A stretch of 64,000 nt of DNA. Origin: Alphaproteobacteria bacterium HT1-32 (GTDB lineage: Bacteria > Pseudomonadota > Alphaproteobacteria > Rhodospirillales > HT1-32). The stretch lies in NCBI GenBank assembly GCA_009649675.1, contig WJPL01000001.1, positions 578,469 to 642,468 on the forward strand. Direction: 5' to 3'. The notes under the pieces are model-generated. The model had not been told where the DNA came from and did not search any database. It was given only the letters and a program-made list of their open reading frames with translations. This document shows positions 17,419 to 26,797 of this stretch, one piece after another (positions within the stretch are counted from its first letter, which is position 1; each line of letters opens with the position of its first letter). The position numbers were made by a program, and so were the translations under genes.

Positions 17419-18501
17419 TTATTCTTCTTCCGGGCGTATCTTGCGGGCGGCGGCGCTGTCGCCGATCCCCTCACGTGCGCCCATTGAGGAGGTTCCGGGG
17501 CTACTGGTCCCGGATGAAGTTTCCTTCTTACGACGGGCTTCCCGCCGGGCGATATAAAGCGTCGAGCCGATAATCACTGCACTGCCGGCCCAGGTCCAGG
17601 CATCAGGCGCTTCGGCGAAAACGAAGTAACCAACCGCCCCTGCCAGCACCAGCCGGATATAATCAAACGGAGAAACCGCTGTTGCCTCGCCGACCCGGTA
17701 GGCGCGAATGACCATATACTGGGCTCCCGCACCACAGGCCCCCATGAAACCAAACCAGAAAAGCTGTTCCAGCGAAGGTTGTTGCCAGACGAACAAAGCC
17801 GGGATCAGCGAAACCACCGTCGCAATGATCCCGAACCAGGCGGAGATCGTCAGCGGGCGCTCTGTTGTGGTCAGTCGCTTGATGACCACATGCACACAGG
17901 CCACGGTCATCGCCCCGAACAGTGCCACCAGGGCGGCAATGCTGATCGCCTCTTCCCCCGGGCGCAAAATCAGAATGACACCGATAAAGCCAATGGCCGT
18001 CGCCGACCAGCGCCGGACCCGCACAACCTCATGCAGAAACAGCACGGCCAGCGGAATGATAAACAGGGGCCGGGCAAAGGACAGTGACACCGCATCGGCC
18101 AGCGGCAAGTTCACAAAGGCATAAAATCCACAGAACATTGCCACCAGACCAAGGCTGACCCGCAGCAGGTGCAGGGGAAAACGGTCGGTGCGGACCACCG
18201 ACCAGCCACCCTCGCGAATGATGAAGGGCAACAGGCTCAGCAGATGGAACAGGCAGCGAAAAAAGACGATCTGCATGCTGTCGAAATGCTGACCCATCGT
18301 CTTGATGGTCGTCGCCATCATGGTGAAGATCACCGTCGACAACATGATCCAGATGGCACCACGGGTATTGCCGGGAAGCGCCAGCCAGCCTTTGTTGAAA
18401 GCTTTTCGGGTAAATGTCACGGGAATGCGAACCAGTCCGTAAGGCAGCTTGAAATTTTCATTGTCCGTACATATCACGCCGGACAATGTTTTGTGCAGCA
18501 C
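17419..18501 (-). CDS. EamA/DMT superfamily transporter
   Basis: An inner-membrane protein with ten predicted helices in two five-helix EamA repeats (roughly residues 48-190 and 200-335), as in drug/metabolite exporters of the RhaT/YdcZ type. The C-terminal tail is rich in Arg, Ser and Glu. The start is uncertain: GTG at 18501 gives 360 residues with a 45-residue leader before the first helix (GAIWIMLSTVIF); a GTG at 18420 would shorten it but lacks a clear ribosome-binding site. The substrate is unknown. Convergent with the ArfA-like gene. Confidence 0.88.
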   Translation of the reverse strand: MLHKTLSGVICTDNENFKLPYGLVRIPVTFTRKAFNKGWLALPGNTRGAIWIMLSTVIFTMMATTIKTMGQHFDSMQIVFFRCLFHLLSLLPFIIREGGWSVVRTDRFPLHLLRVSLGLVAMFCGFYAFVNLPLADAVSLSFARPLFIIPLAVLFLHEVVRVRRWSATAIGFIGVILILRPGEEAISIAALVALFGAMTVACVHVVIKRLTTTERPLTISAWFGIIATVVSLIPALFVWQQPSLEQLFWFGFMGACGAGAQYMVIRAYRVGEATAVSPFDYIRLVLAGAVGYFVFAEAPDAWTWAGSAVIIGSTLYIARREARRKKETSSGTSSPGTSSMGAREGIGDSAAARKIRPEEE

Positions 18502-18596
18502 TCTTTCGCGTCAGCTATCACAGCCTCGCTTTTGCACTGCATCGGATTACGTTAAAGATAGATCAGAACTGACCCCAAGCTGGAGAGAGACAGCCC

Positions 18597-20549
18597 GTGA
18601 CCAAACCGCTCTGGACACCTTCGGAAGACGCGATCGCCAAGGCAAACATGACCAGTTTTGCCCGTCATATTGAGCGCGAAAGCAGGGAATCATTACCGGA
18701 TTATCACTCCCTCCATCTTTTCTCGGTTCGCCGGAAAAGTACCTTCTGGGATGCCATCTGGGATTTTTGCGGCGTCATCGGCGACAAGGGTTCTGACCGG
18801 GTACTGATCGACGAAGACCGGATGCCCGGCGCCCGCTTCTTCCCCGACGCCACCCTCAATTTCGCCGAGAACCTGTTACGCCGTCGGGATGATGCAGATG
18901 CCATGGTTTTCAGGGGTGAAGACAAGGTCAACCGGCGGGTCAGTTTCCACGACCTCTACAACATGGTCTCCCGGTTGCAGCAGGCTTTGCGCGCCGCCGG
19001 GGTCGGACCGGGTGACCGGGTTGCCGGTTACCTGCCGAACATGCCGGAAACGATCATGGCAATGCTGGCTGCGACCTCCATCGGGGCGGTCTGGTCATCC
19101 GCATCACCGGATTTCGGTGTGCGCGGCGTTGTCGACCGGTTTGGCCAGATCGATCCGAAGGTCCTGTTCTGCGTTGATGGCTATCACTACAACGGCAAAA
19201 GCCATGACTGTCTGGCGAAAACCGCAGAGATCGCCGGAGAAATCAGCGCCATCACGAAAGTCGTGGTCATTCCCTACGTGAAGGACAGCCCGGATATTTC
19301 GATGGTCCGGGATGCGGTAATACTGAGTGACTTTGTCGCAGATTTCGCAGAAGCCGAAGTAACCTATGAGCGCCTGCCCTTCGATCATCCGCTCTATATC
19401 CTCTATTCCTCCGGCACCACCGGCGCACCGAAATGCATCGTTCACCGTGCGGGCGGTGTGCTGCTCCAGCATCTGAAGGAGCATGTGCTGCATTGTGACC
19501 TGAAGCGTGATGACCGCATTTTCTATTTCACCACCTGTGGCTGGATGATGTGGAACTGGCTGGTCACGGCTCTGGCCTGCGAGGCGACGCTGCTGCTGTA
19601 TGACGGCTCGCCTTTCTATCCGGACGGCAATGTACTCTATGACTTCGCCGAAGCCGAACGTATGAACATCTTCGGCACTTCTGCAAAATGGATCGACGCC
19701 TGCGCCAAGGGAGGTATCGAGCCGGTAAAGACCCATGACCTGTCGACTGTCAGGATGATGACCTCGACCGGATCACCCCTGTCACCGGAAAGCTTCGACT
19801 ATGTCTATGAGAAGGTGAAGCCGGATATCCATCTGGCCTCCATCGCCGGTGGCACCGATCTGGTTGCCTGCTTCATGCTGGGCTCCCCCCTGCTGCCGGT
19901 CTGGCGTGGCGAGATCCAGTGTGCCGGTCTCGGTATGGAAACCACCGTTTATGATGATAACGGACAGGCCGTGACCGGTGAGAAGGGCGAACTGGTCTGC
20001 ACCGGCCCCTTCCCCTCCATGCCCCTCGGTTTCTGGAATGACCCCGGCGACACAAAATATCGCGCCGCCTATTACGAAAAGTACGAGAATATCTGGCATC
20101 ACGGCGACTTCGTGGAAAAAACCGATCATGGCGGCTTCATCGTCTTCGGCCGGTCAGATGCAGTTCTTAATCCGGGCGGCGTGCGTATCGGGACGGCGGA
20201 AATTTATCGTCAGGTCGAACAGCTGGATGAAATCCTTGAAGGTCTGGTCATCGGGCAGGACTGGGACAGCGACGTGCGGGTTGTGCTGTTTGTCCGTCTG
20301 GCCGAAGGCATAACCCTGGACGAGGCGCTGGAGAAGAAAGTCCGGACCCGGATTCGTGCCAACTGTACCCCGCGTCATGTTCCGGCGAAGATCGTACCCG
20401 TCGCCGACATTCCGCGCACCAAATCCGGCAAGATTGTCGAGCTGGCCGTGCGGGATGTGGTTCATGGCCGCGAGGTGAAGAACAAGGAAGCACTGGCCAA
20501 CCCGGAGGCACTGGAGCTGTTCCGCGATCTCGACATACTGAAAAGCTGA
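18597..20549 (+). CDS. aacS: Acetoacetyl-CoA synthetase (acetoacetate-CoA ligase)
   Basis: Activates acetoacetate with ATP and CoA, feeding ketone-body or PHB-derived carbon into acetoacetyl-CoA. The 650 residues match the AacS branch of acyl-adenylate enzymes. Visible features are the AMP-binding P-loop [17 protein letters not shown] (about residue 262), GWMMWNWLV, the AacS-typical [12 protein letters not shown], the hinge [18 protein letters not shown], and the C-terminal [13 protein letters not shown] with the catalytic lysine. The GTG start at 18597 follows GGAGAGA. The LprI-like gene begins 19 bases later and may be cotranscribed. Confidence 0.95.
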   Translation: MTKPLWTPSEDAIAKANMTSFARHIERESRESLPDYHSLHLFSVRRKSTFWDAIWDFCGVIGDKGSDRVLIDEDRMPGARFFPDATLNFAENLLRRRDDADAMVFRGEDKVNRRVSFHDLYNMVSRLQQALRAAGVGPGDRVAGYLPNMPETIMAMLAATSIGAVWSSASPDFGVRGVVDRFGQIDPKVLFCVDGYHYNGKSHDCLAKTAEIAGEISAITKVVVIPYVKDSPDISMVRDAVILSDFVADFAEAEVTYERLPFDHPLYILYSSGTTGAPKCIVHRAGGVLLQHLKEHVLHCDLKRDDRIFYFTTCGWMMWNWLVTALACEATLLLYDGSPFYPDGNVLYDFAEAERMNIFGTSAKWIDACAKGGIEPVKTHDLSTVRMMTSTGSPLSPESFDYVYEKVKPDIHLASIAGGTDLVACFMLGSPLLPVWRGEIQCAGLGMETTVYDDNGQAVTGEKGELVCTGPFPSMPLGFWNDPGDTKYRAAYYEKYENIWHHGDFVEKTDHGGFIVFGRSDAVLNPGGVRIGTAEIYRQVEQLDEILEGLVIGQDWDSDVRVVLFVRLAEGITLDEALEKKVRTRIRANCTPRHVPAKIVPVADIPRTKSGKIVELAVRDVVHGREVKNKEALANPEALELFRDLDILKS

Positions 20550-20568
20550 GATAACCGTCAAGGCGGCC

Positions 20569-21441
20569 ATGTCTGCGACTTCCCGTATTCTGCTGATTGC
20601 CATTGCCGTCCTGTCCGGGACAGCAGGGCTGCGGGCGCAGGAGCCTGCCATCGCAGACGATGTCGAAGCCTGCCGTGCTGACCCCAGATTTCTTGTCGGC
20701 GGTGCCGCCATGGGGGAATGCCTGCTCGAAATTGCGGCAGATACTGAGGAACAGCTTGCCGTAAAACTCTCGCAAACGGCCAAGCTGTATTGTACCGATT
20801 CAGACCGTCAGGCGCTCCGGGCCAGTCACGAACAATGGCTGGCAGCCCGTCAGCGTCAATGCGGATTACTGACGGACTCACCCGGTAACACCTCTTCCTA
20901 CGTCAATGGGGCCGCCTGTTCACTGATCGCTGTGCGCCAGCAGCTGGAAGTTCTCGAACTGCTGGAAAACTACGCCCGTCCCCGCTGCGATGGTCCGGCC
21001 CTCACCATTGCTGCCAGCCGCTTCGGCGAACAGTCCGATGAAACTGTCGAAATTCCCTATGCCGACATGTCCTGGCAGGTCACTGGCGAAACCGGCGACC
21101 GCCATCTCGTTGTCCGCCAAACCGCAGATGGCACCGAACTCGCCCGGCAGGATATTTCGGATTGCCGGTTCTGTGGTGACAGCCGGGAAGACAATTGTCA
21201 GGAAGACGGGGTGTTCGTCCTGCAGGACTGGCGAACGCCGGAGAAGCCGGCCCTGTTCCATGTCTGTCATGTCGGCGCACATTCACAGCGGCTCGACCTG
21301 ATTGATCCCACCGTCACCGGCGGGGCATCACAGCTGCGGGTAACCGCCCCTTATATCCTGACCTGGAAACTCCGTAACGGCACCCTGACCGCCACACCCG
21401 ACGGGGATAACAGGCAAAGAAAATTCTGGCCAACCCCCTGA
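20569..21441 (+). CDS. Secreted protein with LprI-like (DUF1311) N-terminal domain
   Basis: A 290-residue exported protein with a signal peptide ending near GLRAQEP (about residue 23). Residues 30-135 resemble the cysteine-containing LprI/DUF1311 domain (MGECLLEIAADTEEQL...SHEQWLAARQRQCGLL...CSLIAVRQQLEVL). That family includes a mycobacterial lysozyme-inhibitor lipoprotein, but most members are uncharacterised. The C-terminal half (about 140-290) has several cysteine pairs and no domain I recognise. It may form an operon with aacS (19-base gap), without an obvious functional link. Confidence 0.8.
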   Translation: MSATSRILLIAIAVLSGTAGLRAQEPAIADDVEACRADPRFLVGGAAMGECLLEIAADTEEQLAVKLSQTAKLYCTDSDRQALRASHEQWLAARQRQCGLLTDSPGNTSSYVNGAACSLIAVRQQLEVLELLENYARPRCDGPALTIAASRFGEQSDETVEIPYADMSWQVTGETGDRHLVVRQTADGTELARQDISDCRFCGDSREDNCQEDGVFVLQDWRTPEKPALFHVCHVGAHSQRLDLIDPTVTGGASQLRVTAPYILTWKLRNGTLTATPDGDNRQRKFWPTP

Positions 21442-21590
21442 TATTACGCCTTGTTCTAAATTTTCCACCTACTTATAGTTTGCCATAACCGGCGTGGCAT
21501 TCCTGTTCCGTATCTCTTTGCAGCAACGACCGGAAATTGTCCTGGCTGATAACAGACCGGGCATTCTCAGTCACAGTTCCGGGGACCATC

Positions 21591-22970
21591 ATGAACGGCC
21601 TGAACTTTACCCTGACTGTCCGGGTACCTGCTATCCTCACTACCCTGCTGTTTCTGATGACCGGTTGCGTGACGGATGGCGGCACCACCGCCGGTCAGTA
21701 TCTCGATCAGAAGACCCCGATCTTCCAGCAGCGCACCGACATAATGATCGAGGCCTTTGAAAAAGGCTGCCTCGATCGACGAATTGATGAGGTCATCGCG
21801 GCAGGTCAGGGCCTCTCCTGGCCAAACCGGAAAATAACACTGCCCGTCCGTCCGTATTCGAACACACAGGCTGAGACAACCTCACTGATTTCTGCCTTCT
21901 CCACGAACTGGAGCAGAAACAAAATCATTCCCGGGCAGGACGAATTCCTGAGAGAAGTGCTGAAGGCACAGATTGCCGACTCACCTTACGTTCTCCGCTG
22001 CCTGCAGGTCATGAAAGATGTCGATTTTATCCGCCTGATCGAAGCAATGAAACAGACCGGATATATCGGCAAGGTCCAGAACTGGCGGCGAGAGAAATAT
22101 GGTTTTTTTGAAACCCAGTACTATTTTACCTTCCCGCAAGACATCCCTGTCCTGCTATCCGTCATCACCCAGTCCAATACCATCAAGCCGGACCAGCAGA
22201 GCTGTTATCAGTATTCAGGCTGCACTGGATACGGCTTCAACGAAGCACGGCTGGAGTTGTATATCGGACTATCCACCGGACAGATGCCCCCGGTCACCAT
22301 CCGGGAATTTCTGAATGAAATGACCCTGGTTGCATCAGATGCAATGCGCCAGCAGGTCGACAGCATGACCCGGAAAATCCAGGCCGCCCTGACAAACTAT
22401 CATCGGGAAATCGTCAACCGAAACAATGCTGAACATGCAGAAAGTCAACGAAGGTTTGATGAGGCTGTTGCCCGTACCAAACGTAACAGCATGTCCGATT
22501 CGCAAATTTTTTCTTCCGCGCTACAGCAGAGTATAAATAGCATGCAGCGCCAGCAAAAAGCCTTCAATGATATCGACCGCAAGGTTGGTGCAGGAAACCA
22601 GAGCCAGCGGCGTCTCGATAATGCAGTAAAGGCACGGCAACTCTATGGCGATAACACACCATCAGGGTCTGCCGGAAACTCTGGCACGACCGGCAACAGT
22701 CTGTCGCTCACTGCTGGCTGCCCAGGAACCTATGTTGATCCCCCGGCAAAATATAAAGGTAAGTGGCCACAGCTGCGCTACGGCTGCGATCAGCATTACA
22801 AGTCGGAAGCTGAAGTTCAGGCTGTCTATGCAGAATGGACAAGCAAACGGGAAAAGTGGGACGCTGAACGTGCAGCCATGATCAAACAGCGAGAAGACGC
22901 CATCAACCGCAGCCGGGAAAACGCCGTAAAAAACAAACAAAAGTGCAAAGGATGCACAACCGAGAAGTAA
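21591..22970 (+). CDS. Putative lipoprotein of unknown function
   Basis: A 459-residue protein starting at the ATG at 21591 (preceded by CCGGGGACC). The N-terminal signal ends in a lipobox, LFLMTGC (Cys near residue 25), so it should be lipid-anchored. The middle contains a conserved-looking block with paired cysteines (QQSCYQYSGCTGYGF). Residues about 245-360 are charged, Gln-rich and likely coiled coil. The end is Lys/Arg-rich with a CKGC motif. I do not recognise a family. GC content is lower than in the neighbours (many AAA/AAC codons), hinting at acquisition. It is flanked by a terminator downstream. Confidence 0.75.
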   Translation: MNGLNFTLTVRVPAILTTLLFLMTGCVTDGGTTAGQYLDQKTPIFQQRTDIMIEAFEKGCLDRRIDEVIAAGQGLSWPNRKITLPVRPYSNTQAETTSLISAFSTNWSRNKIIPGQDEFLREVLKAQIADSPYVLRCLQVMKDVDFIRLIEAMKQTGYIGKVQNWRREKYGFFETQYYFTFPQDIPVLLSVITQSNTIKPDQQSCYQYSGCTGYGFNEARLELYIGLSTGQMPPVTIREFLNEMTLVASDAMRQQVDSMTRKIQAALTNYHREIVNRNNAEHAESQRRFDEAVARTKRNSMSDSQIFSSALQQSINSMQRQQKAFNDIDRKVGAGNQSQRRLDNAVKARQLYGDNTPSGSAGNSGTTGNSLSLTAGCPGTYVDPPAKYKGKWPQLRYGCDQHYKSEAEVQAVYAEWTSKREKWDAERAAMIKQREDAINRSRENAVKNKQKCKGCTTEK

Positions 22971-23085
22971 CTGTGCCGGATCATCCAAACGGAACCGGAG
23001 ATTGGAAACAATCCGGGGCTGGATTTAGATTTGTCTAATTTTCCATCACATCCGTTGCGCTGCAGCCGCTCCGACTGGTCAAAGA

Positions 23086-23122
23086 AAAACCGCCGGCCAC
23101 GTTTCCTGTGACCGGCGGTTTT
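23086..23122. terminator. Bidirectional intrinsic terminator
   Basis: AAAACCGCCGG (23086-23096) and CCGGCGGTTTT (23112-23122) form an 11-bp stem, extended by CAC/GTG after one mismatch, flanked by an A-run on the left and a T-run on the right. It separates the convergent genes ending at 22970 and 23150 and can serve both. Confidence 0.88.
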
Positions 23123-23149
23123 ATCTAACTTCTGAAATCAGAGGCTGGC

Positions 23150-24292
23150 TCAGCGAACGTAAACGTGAACTTCGCTGGTAGCGGCAGCCGGGCTGGGCCG
23201 TGATGAGACAATGATCCGGTCTGACGGCAGACCCATCTGGGTCAGTGAGCGGAGAACGCCATCGGCATTCTGCTTCGCCTGTGTGCTGCCAAGGGCGCGC
23301 TGGGCGTTGCCGCCCTGACCCGGTGCAATGGCCACCAGTTCAAACGTGGCATTCGGGCGTCGTGACAGGGCCTGATTGACCGCATTAAACAGCGGCTGCT
23401 GATAGGCAACATCTGGCCGGTCGAAGCGGATAATCACCAGTGGCCGGGTGCCACCGGTATCGGCCCGCGGTGTGTAGCTCGGCTGTGCGGCGAGGCTTTT
23501 GCCATAGAGTTCGCCGTTTTTGATGGAGACAGCCAGTGCCGTCATGTTTGCCCGTTCAGTGCCAATCTGGCTGTTCTGGCGGGTAATATCGGTATTCACT
23601 TCGTTCAGCAGGCGTTCGATCAGAACGGTGGTGCGTTCCACCTCGTCCTCGACGACGGCAAGCTGCTGATGATCTTCATCAACCGCACCGGACAGGGCCA
23701 GTGCTGCACGGGAACTGTCATGCAGATAAGCGGCCATGGTGGCATCAGCGGCAATGCCCGTGGACAATGCATTCAGCTGGGAGACACTGCCTTCAAGCTG
23801 TGACAGCTGGCTCTGTGCCTGATTCCACTGGGCGATCAGATTGGGATTGCCCGGCGTGGTGCCAACCTGCAACCGCGAGGTCACACCGGCAATGGATGCG
23901 TGATACTGACCGGAAATTGCCGCCATCTGACCACGGATCTGCTGCAACTGGTCGTTATGCGATCCGATGGAGGATTGCAGTTTCGACAACTCACCGCGCA
24001 ATTCGCCGATCTTCTGCCCGACAAAGGTACTGGAGGTCGAGGAATTGCCCAGCGAGGCAAGCTGTGATCCCTGTGATGAAGGCGGAACAACATTCGTGCC
24101 CGCATATCCGGCGCCCGGAGGAGGCACCTGAACCTGTCCCTGGACCGGAGCCTGTGCCGTGCCAGCCGGCGCGTTTGGCGCTGCCGGGTCATTGGCATCC
24201 AGCGAGGGAAACAGCGTATCGGATGCATAGCTGCAGCCGACCAGCAAAAGAGCTGCGCTCAGCGCGATAGCGGGTGATTTCAGCGAGGCCAT
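23150..24292 (-). CDS. Envelope lipoprotein with coiled coil and OmpA-like C-terminal region
   Basis: A 380-residue protein. The signal peptide ends in the lipobox LLLVGC (Cys20). A Pro/Ala/Gly-rich linker (about residues 35-85) leads into a long helical Gln-rich region (90-260) and a C-terminal globular part (about 285-380), VIIRFDRPDVAYQQPLFNAVNQAL...VAIAPGQ...GVLRSLTQMGLP. The latter resembles a divergent OmpA/MotB-like fold in spacing (RF..P, then a conserved ALG..QAKQNAD helix). This suggests an outer-membrane lipoprotein reaching towards peptidoglycan. The exact function is unknown. Monocistronic. Confidence 0.8.
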   Translation of the reverse strand: MASLKSPAIALSAALLLVGCSYASDTLFPSLDANDPAAPNAPAGTAQAPVQGQVQVPPPGAGYAGTNVVPPSSQGSQLASLGNSSTSSTFVGQKIGELRGELSKLQSSIGSHNDQLQQIRGQMAAISGQYHASIAGVTSRLQVGTTPGNPNLIAQWNQAQSQLSQLEGSVSQLNALSTGIAADATMAAYLHDSSRAALALSGAVDEDHQQLAVVEDEVERTTVLIERLLNEVNTDITRQNSQIGTERANMTALAVSIKNGELYGKSLAAQPSYTPRADTGGTRPLVIIRFDRPDVAYQQPLFNAVNQALSRRPNATFELVAIAPGQGGNAQRALGSTQAKQNADGVLRSLTQMGLPSDRIIVSSRPSPAAATSEVHVYVR

Positions 24293-24618
24293 TGGGTACT
24301 TTTTCCCTTGGTCAGTGTCATTATCGGCGGTTCAGCCCGTTTGTCGGACCATACAGCAGTTTTACGCACAAAGAAATATGCGCTTGGTTTCCCTGTCAGT
24401 CGCGGAGGATAGTATCCGAACAGCATTTGCGCTACAAGACAAAGAGCAAGCAAACCAAGCCTTTGCGGCAATCTTGGTTAATGCTTTGTTACTGCCCCCT
24501 GAACTCCGGCCATGAACCTGCCCGCCGCCTGAATTTTTTTCGCATCATCGGCCTTGCCACACCCCGCCCCTTCCATTACAACCCCGCTCTCCGCGCGAGG
24601 CAAGACCCCGCGGCGGCT
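24293..24618. other. Intergenic stretch without a recognisable gene (326 bases)
   Basis: The region between the minus-strand lipoprotein gene and tRNA-Arg should hold the promoters of both. Short open frames occur on both strands but lack ribosome-binding sites and protein-like composition. I see no RNA motif I can name. Confidence 0.55.
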
Positions 24619-24695
24619 GCGCCCGTAGCTCAACTGGATAGAGCGTCTGACTACGGATCAGGAGGTTGGGAGTTCGAATCTTCCCGGGCGCGCCA
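24619..24695 (+). tRNA. tRNA-Arg (ACG)
   Basis: A 77-base cloverleaf. Acceptor GCGCCCG pairs with CGGGCGC, the D-arm is TAGCTCAACTGGATAGAGC, the anticodon loop CTACGGA carries ACG, the T-arm is GGGAGTTCGAATCTTCCC, discriminator G, and the CCA end is encoded. A34 would be read as inosine (TadA) to decode CGN codons. Confidence 0.97.
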
Positions 24696-24950
24696 TTTCC
24701 CCTTCGCTTGCGAAGCGAAAAAAGAAACCCCAAACAGTCATTATCCGTGAGAGCCTGTACTGCACTATCGCGTTTCAGGGCCTCCTGCACGCTTTGCCGG
24801 ATTGCTTCGCGCACCACCTCGCTGCCTGATGCATAATGGCAAGAGGCAAATAGACCACTTTATCCTCCTATATTTGCCCCAGGAAGAGACCACATTCACA
24901 CCGAGACTATATCTGGTGAGGACATGTCACTGCCCTCACCGGTGAATGTT

Positions 24951-25634
24951 TCAGCGACTGCCCATACCCAATGATGTCAGTCGCTCGCTATACAGCGCAC
25001 AGGCTGTCTCATAGCGTGGGGCGACGAGGGCCATGACAGTGTCGGACGCCTGGTCCGGTGTACCGGAGCGGAATGGAGGGTTCGGGTCGTATTCGATTGC
25101 CAGCTGAACGCTTTTGGCAACCTCCGTACCGGCAATGTCGGCCAGGATGGAAAGGCCGAAATCAATCCCTGAGGTCACGCCCCCTGCCGTCGTGACATTG
25201 CCATCTGTCACGATCCGCTTTGCCTCATGGGTGGCCCCGACCATCGGCAGCAGGCTGGTATAACCCCAGTGAGTTGTTGCACGCCGTCCGTCGAGCAGAC
25301 CGGCGGCACCCAACAGGAAGGCGCCGGTACAGACGGAAGTGACATATTTTGCCCCCGCAGCCTGATGGCGGATGAAATCAACTGTCGGCTTGTCCAGCAT
25401 CGCATCAGCAACACCGCCACCGCCCGGCACACAGATCAGGTCCAGTTGCGGGCAGGTCTCGAACGTATCGGTCGGCACCAGATCAAGACTGCAATCGCTT
25501 GGCACCGGCTCCATGCTTTTGGCGACAATATGCATCTTTGAGTCCGGCAGGCGCGAGAGAACCTGCAACGGCCCGGTAAAATCAAGCTGGGTCAGATTGG
25601 GGAAAAGGACGAAACCGACGTTAAAGCTGCTCAT
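24951..25634 (-). CDS. DJ-1/PfpI family protein, isonitrile-hydratase-like
   Basis: A 227-residue class I amidotransferase-fold protein with the nucleophile elbow Cys102 (SVCTGAFLLGAAGLLDG) and LICVPGGGGVADAM. The position of the cysteine and the motif DFTGPLQVLSRLP closely follow isocyanide hydratases (InhA), which convert isonitriles to N-formamides. The ATG at 25634 overlaps the end of the upstream GlxA-type gene by 14 bases, so the two are translationally coupled; a longer frame upstream is only overlap. Proteins of this group are often paired with a GlxA regulator of related sequence, as here. Confidence 0.9.
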   Translation of the reverse strand: MSSFNVGFVLFPNLTQLDFTGPLQVLSRLPDSKMHIVAKSMEPVPSDCSLDLVPTDTFETCPQLDLICVPGGGGVADAMLDKPTVDFIRHQAAGAKYVTSVCTGAFLLGAAGLLDGRRATTHWGYTSLLPMVGATHEAKRIVTDGNVTTAGGVTSGIDFGLSILADIAGTEVAKSVQLAIEYDPNPPFRSGTPDQASDTVMALVAPRYETACALYSERLTSLGMGSR

Positions 25635-26625
25635 GACTGTTCTCCATTGATTTGAAACGGTTACGAAAATCGGTCGGGCTGGTCTGGAGCACCCGCGCAA
25701 AGGCACGGTCCATACGGCGAAGCGACCCGAACCCGGCATCAGTTGCGATTGAGGAAAGCGAAAGATCACTTTCAAGGATGGCCCGGCGCGCCAGATCAAG
25801 CCTGACCCGCTCGACAAATTCTGCCGGACTGGTGCTGAAGATTTTCCGGAACCGCCGGGTCAGCGTCCGCACAGACATGCAGGCCTCCTCGGCAAGCCTT
25901 TCGACAGACCAGTTTCTGTCAGGATCAGCGGTTATCGCCTCAACAAGACCATCAAGCTCGCCGACCGGGGCTGCCTGCCCCATCAGATCGGCAGAAAACT
26001 GGCTCTGGCCACCGGGGCGAATGCGAAACATGACATGCTGCCGGGCGACAGCCAGAGCCGTTATCTTGTCATGATCCGCTTCAATCATCGCCAGCGCGAG
26101 ATCAATGCCAGCCGTCACACCGGCGGATGTCCAGATGGTTTCATCCCGGATGTAAATGGCATCCGGCTCAACGGTGATCTGCGGCCGGAACTGTTGCAGC
26201 CGCGCCGCAGACTGCCAGTGGGTTGTCGCCCGGCGCCCGTCAAGCACACCGGCTGCTGCCAGCAGGAAAGCACCGGTACAGACGGAAGCAATCCGCGGAA
26301 CCCGCCCGTCAGCCCGGCGCACCAGATCTGCAATCTCGCCGGTCGCCAGCGCCTCCTCCAGCCCGCCGCTGCCACCGGCGATAATCAGACTGTCCGTGGC
26401 GCAGAGCAGTTCATCCGTAATATCACCCAGACCAAGGTCCGGCAGAATCCTGATACCGGACGAAGTGCGTATGGGAACCATGCTATCCGGCGCCACAATG
26501 CGGACCCGGTAGACATCACGCCCCAGTTCTTCACTGGTGCCTGTGAACATCTGGGCCGGACCGGTCACATCCAGAATCTGGGCGCCGGGATAAGTCACAA
26601 GCAGGATTTCATGTTGTCTGGTCAT
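25621..26625 (-). CDS. GlxA-family transcriptional regulator (DJ-1 domain plus AraC helix-turn-helix)
   Basis: A 334-residue regulator. The N-terminal DJ-1/PfpI-like domain (about 1-190; ASVCTGAFLLAAAGVLDGRRATTHW) is followed by an AraC-type DNA-binding domain (about 225-325; RLAEEACMSVRTLTRRFRKIF and IATDAGFGSLRRMDRAF). It likely senses a small ligand and controls the coupled isonitrile-hydratase-like gene and perhaps the divergent metallo-hydrolase. The ATG at 26625 faces an intergenic region with a perfect 12-bp inverted repeat (26645-26693), a good operator candidate. The two DJ-1 domains in tandem probably arose by duplication. Confidence 0.93.
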   Translation of the reverse strand: MTRQHEILLVTYPGAQILDVTGPAQMFTGTSEELGRDVYRVRIVAPDSMVPIRTSSGIRILPDLGLGDITDELLCATDSLIIAGGSGGLEEALATGEIADLVRRADGRVPRIASVCTGAFLLAAAGVLDGRRATTHWQSAARLQQFRPQITVEPDAIYIRDETIWTSAGVTAGIDLALAMIEADHDKITALAVARQHVMFRIRPGGQSQFSADLMGQAAPVGELDGLVEAITADPDRNWSVERLAEEACMSVRTLTRRFRKIFSTSPAEFVERVRLDLARRAILESDLSLSSIATDAGFGSLRRMDRAFARVLQTSPTDFRNRFKSMENSHEQL

Positions 26626-26644
26626 GCCTGCAATCTAGGCCCAT

Positions 26645-26693
26645 CCGGTTTTGGCCTAAAGGACATTATATAGTCATTTTCGGCCAAAACCGG
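26645..26693. promoter_or_regulatory. Perfect 12-bp inverted repeat between divergent genes (operator candidate)
   Basis: CCGGTTTTGGCC (26645-26656) and GGCCAAAACCGG (26682-26693) are exact reverse complements separated by 25 bases that include the AT-rich TTATATAG. The repeat starts 20 bases from the glxA-type start. A GlxA/AraC-type dimer could bind the two half sites; a hairpin role is less likely because the spacer is long. Confidence 0.6.
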
Positions 26694-26797
26694 GCAGCAG
26701 GAATTCCACATGAATGGCCCCGGTGGAAATTTCGGCCCGCAGTACATATCTAGAAACAAACCGGCATAACGGCCGCACTCAAACCGGGATTTCAGAT

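Noticed and set aside
24703-24719. TTCGCTT/AAGCGAA hairpin after tRNA-Arg as terminator
   Set aside because: The loop is only 3 bases and the A-run follows rather than a T-run on the transcribed strand, so it does not fit an intrinsic terminator in either direction.
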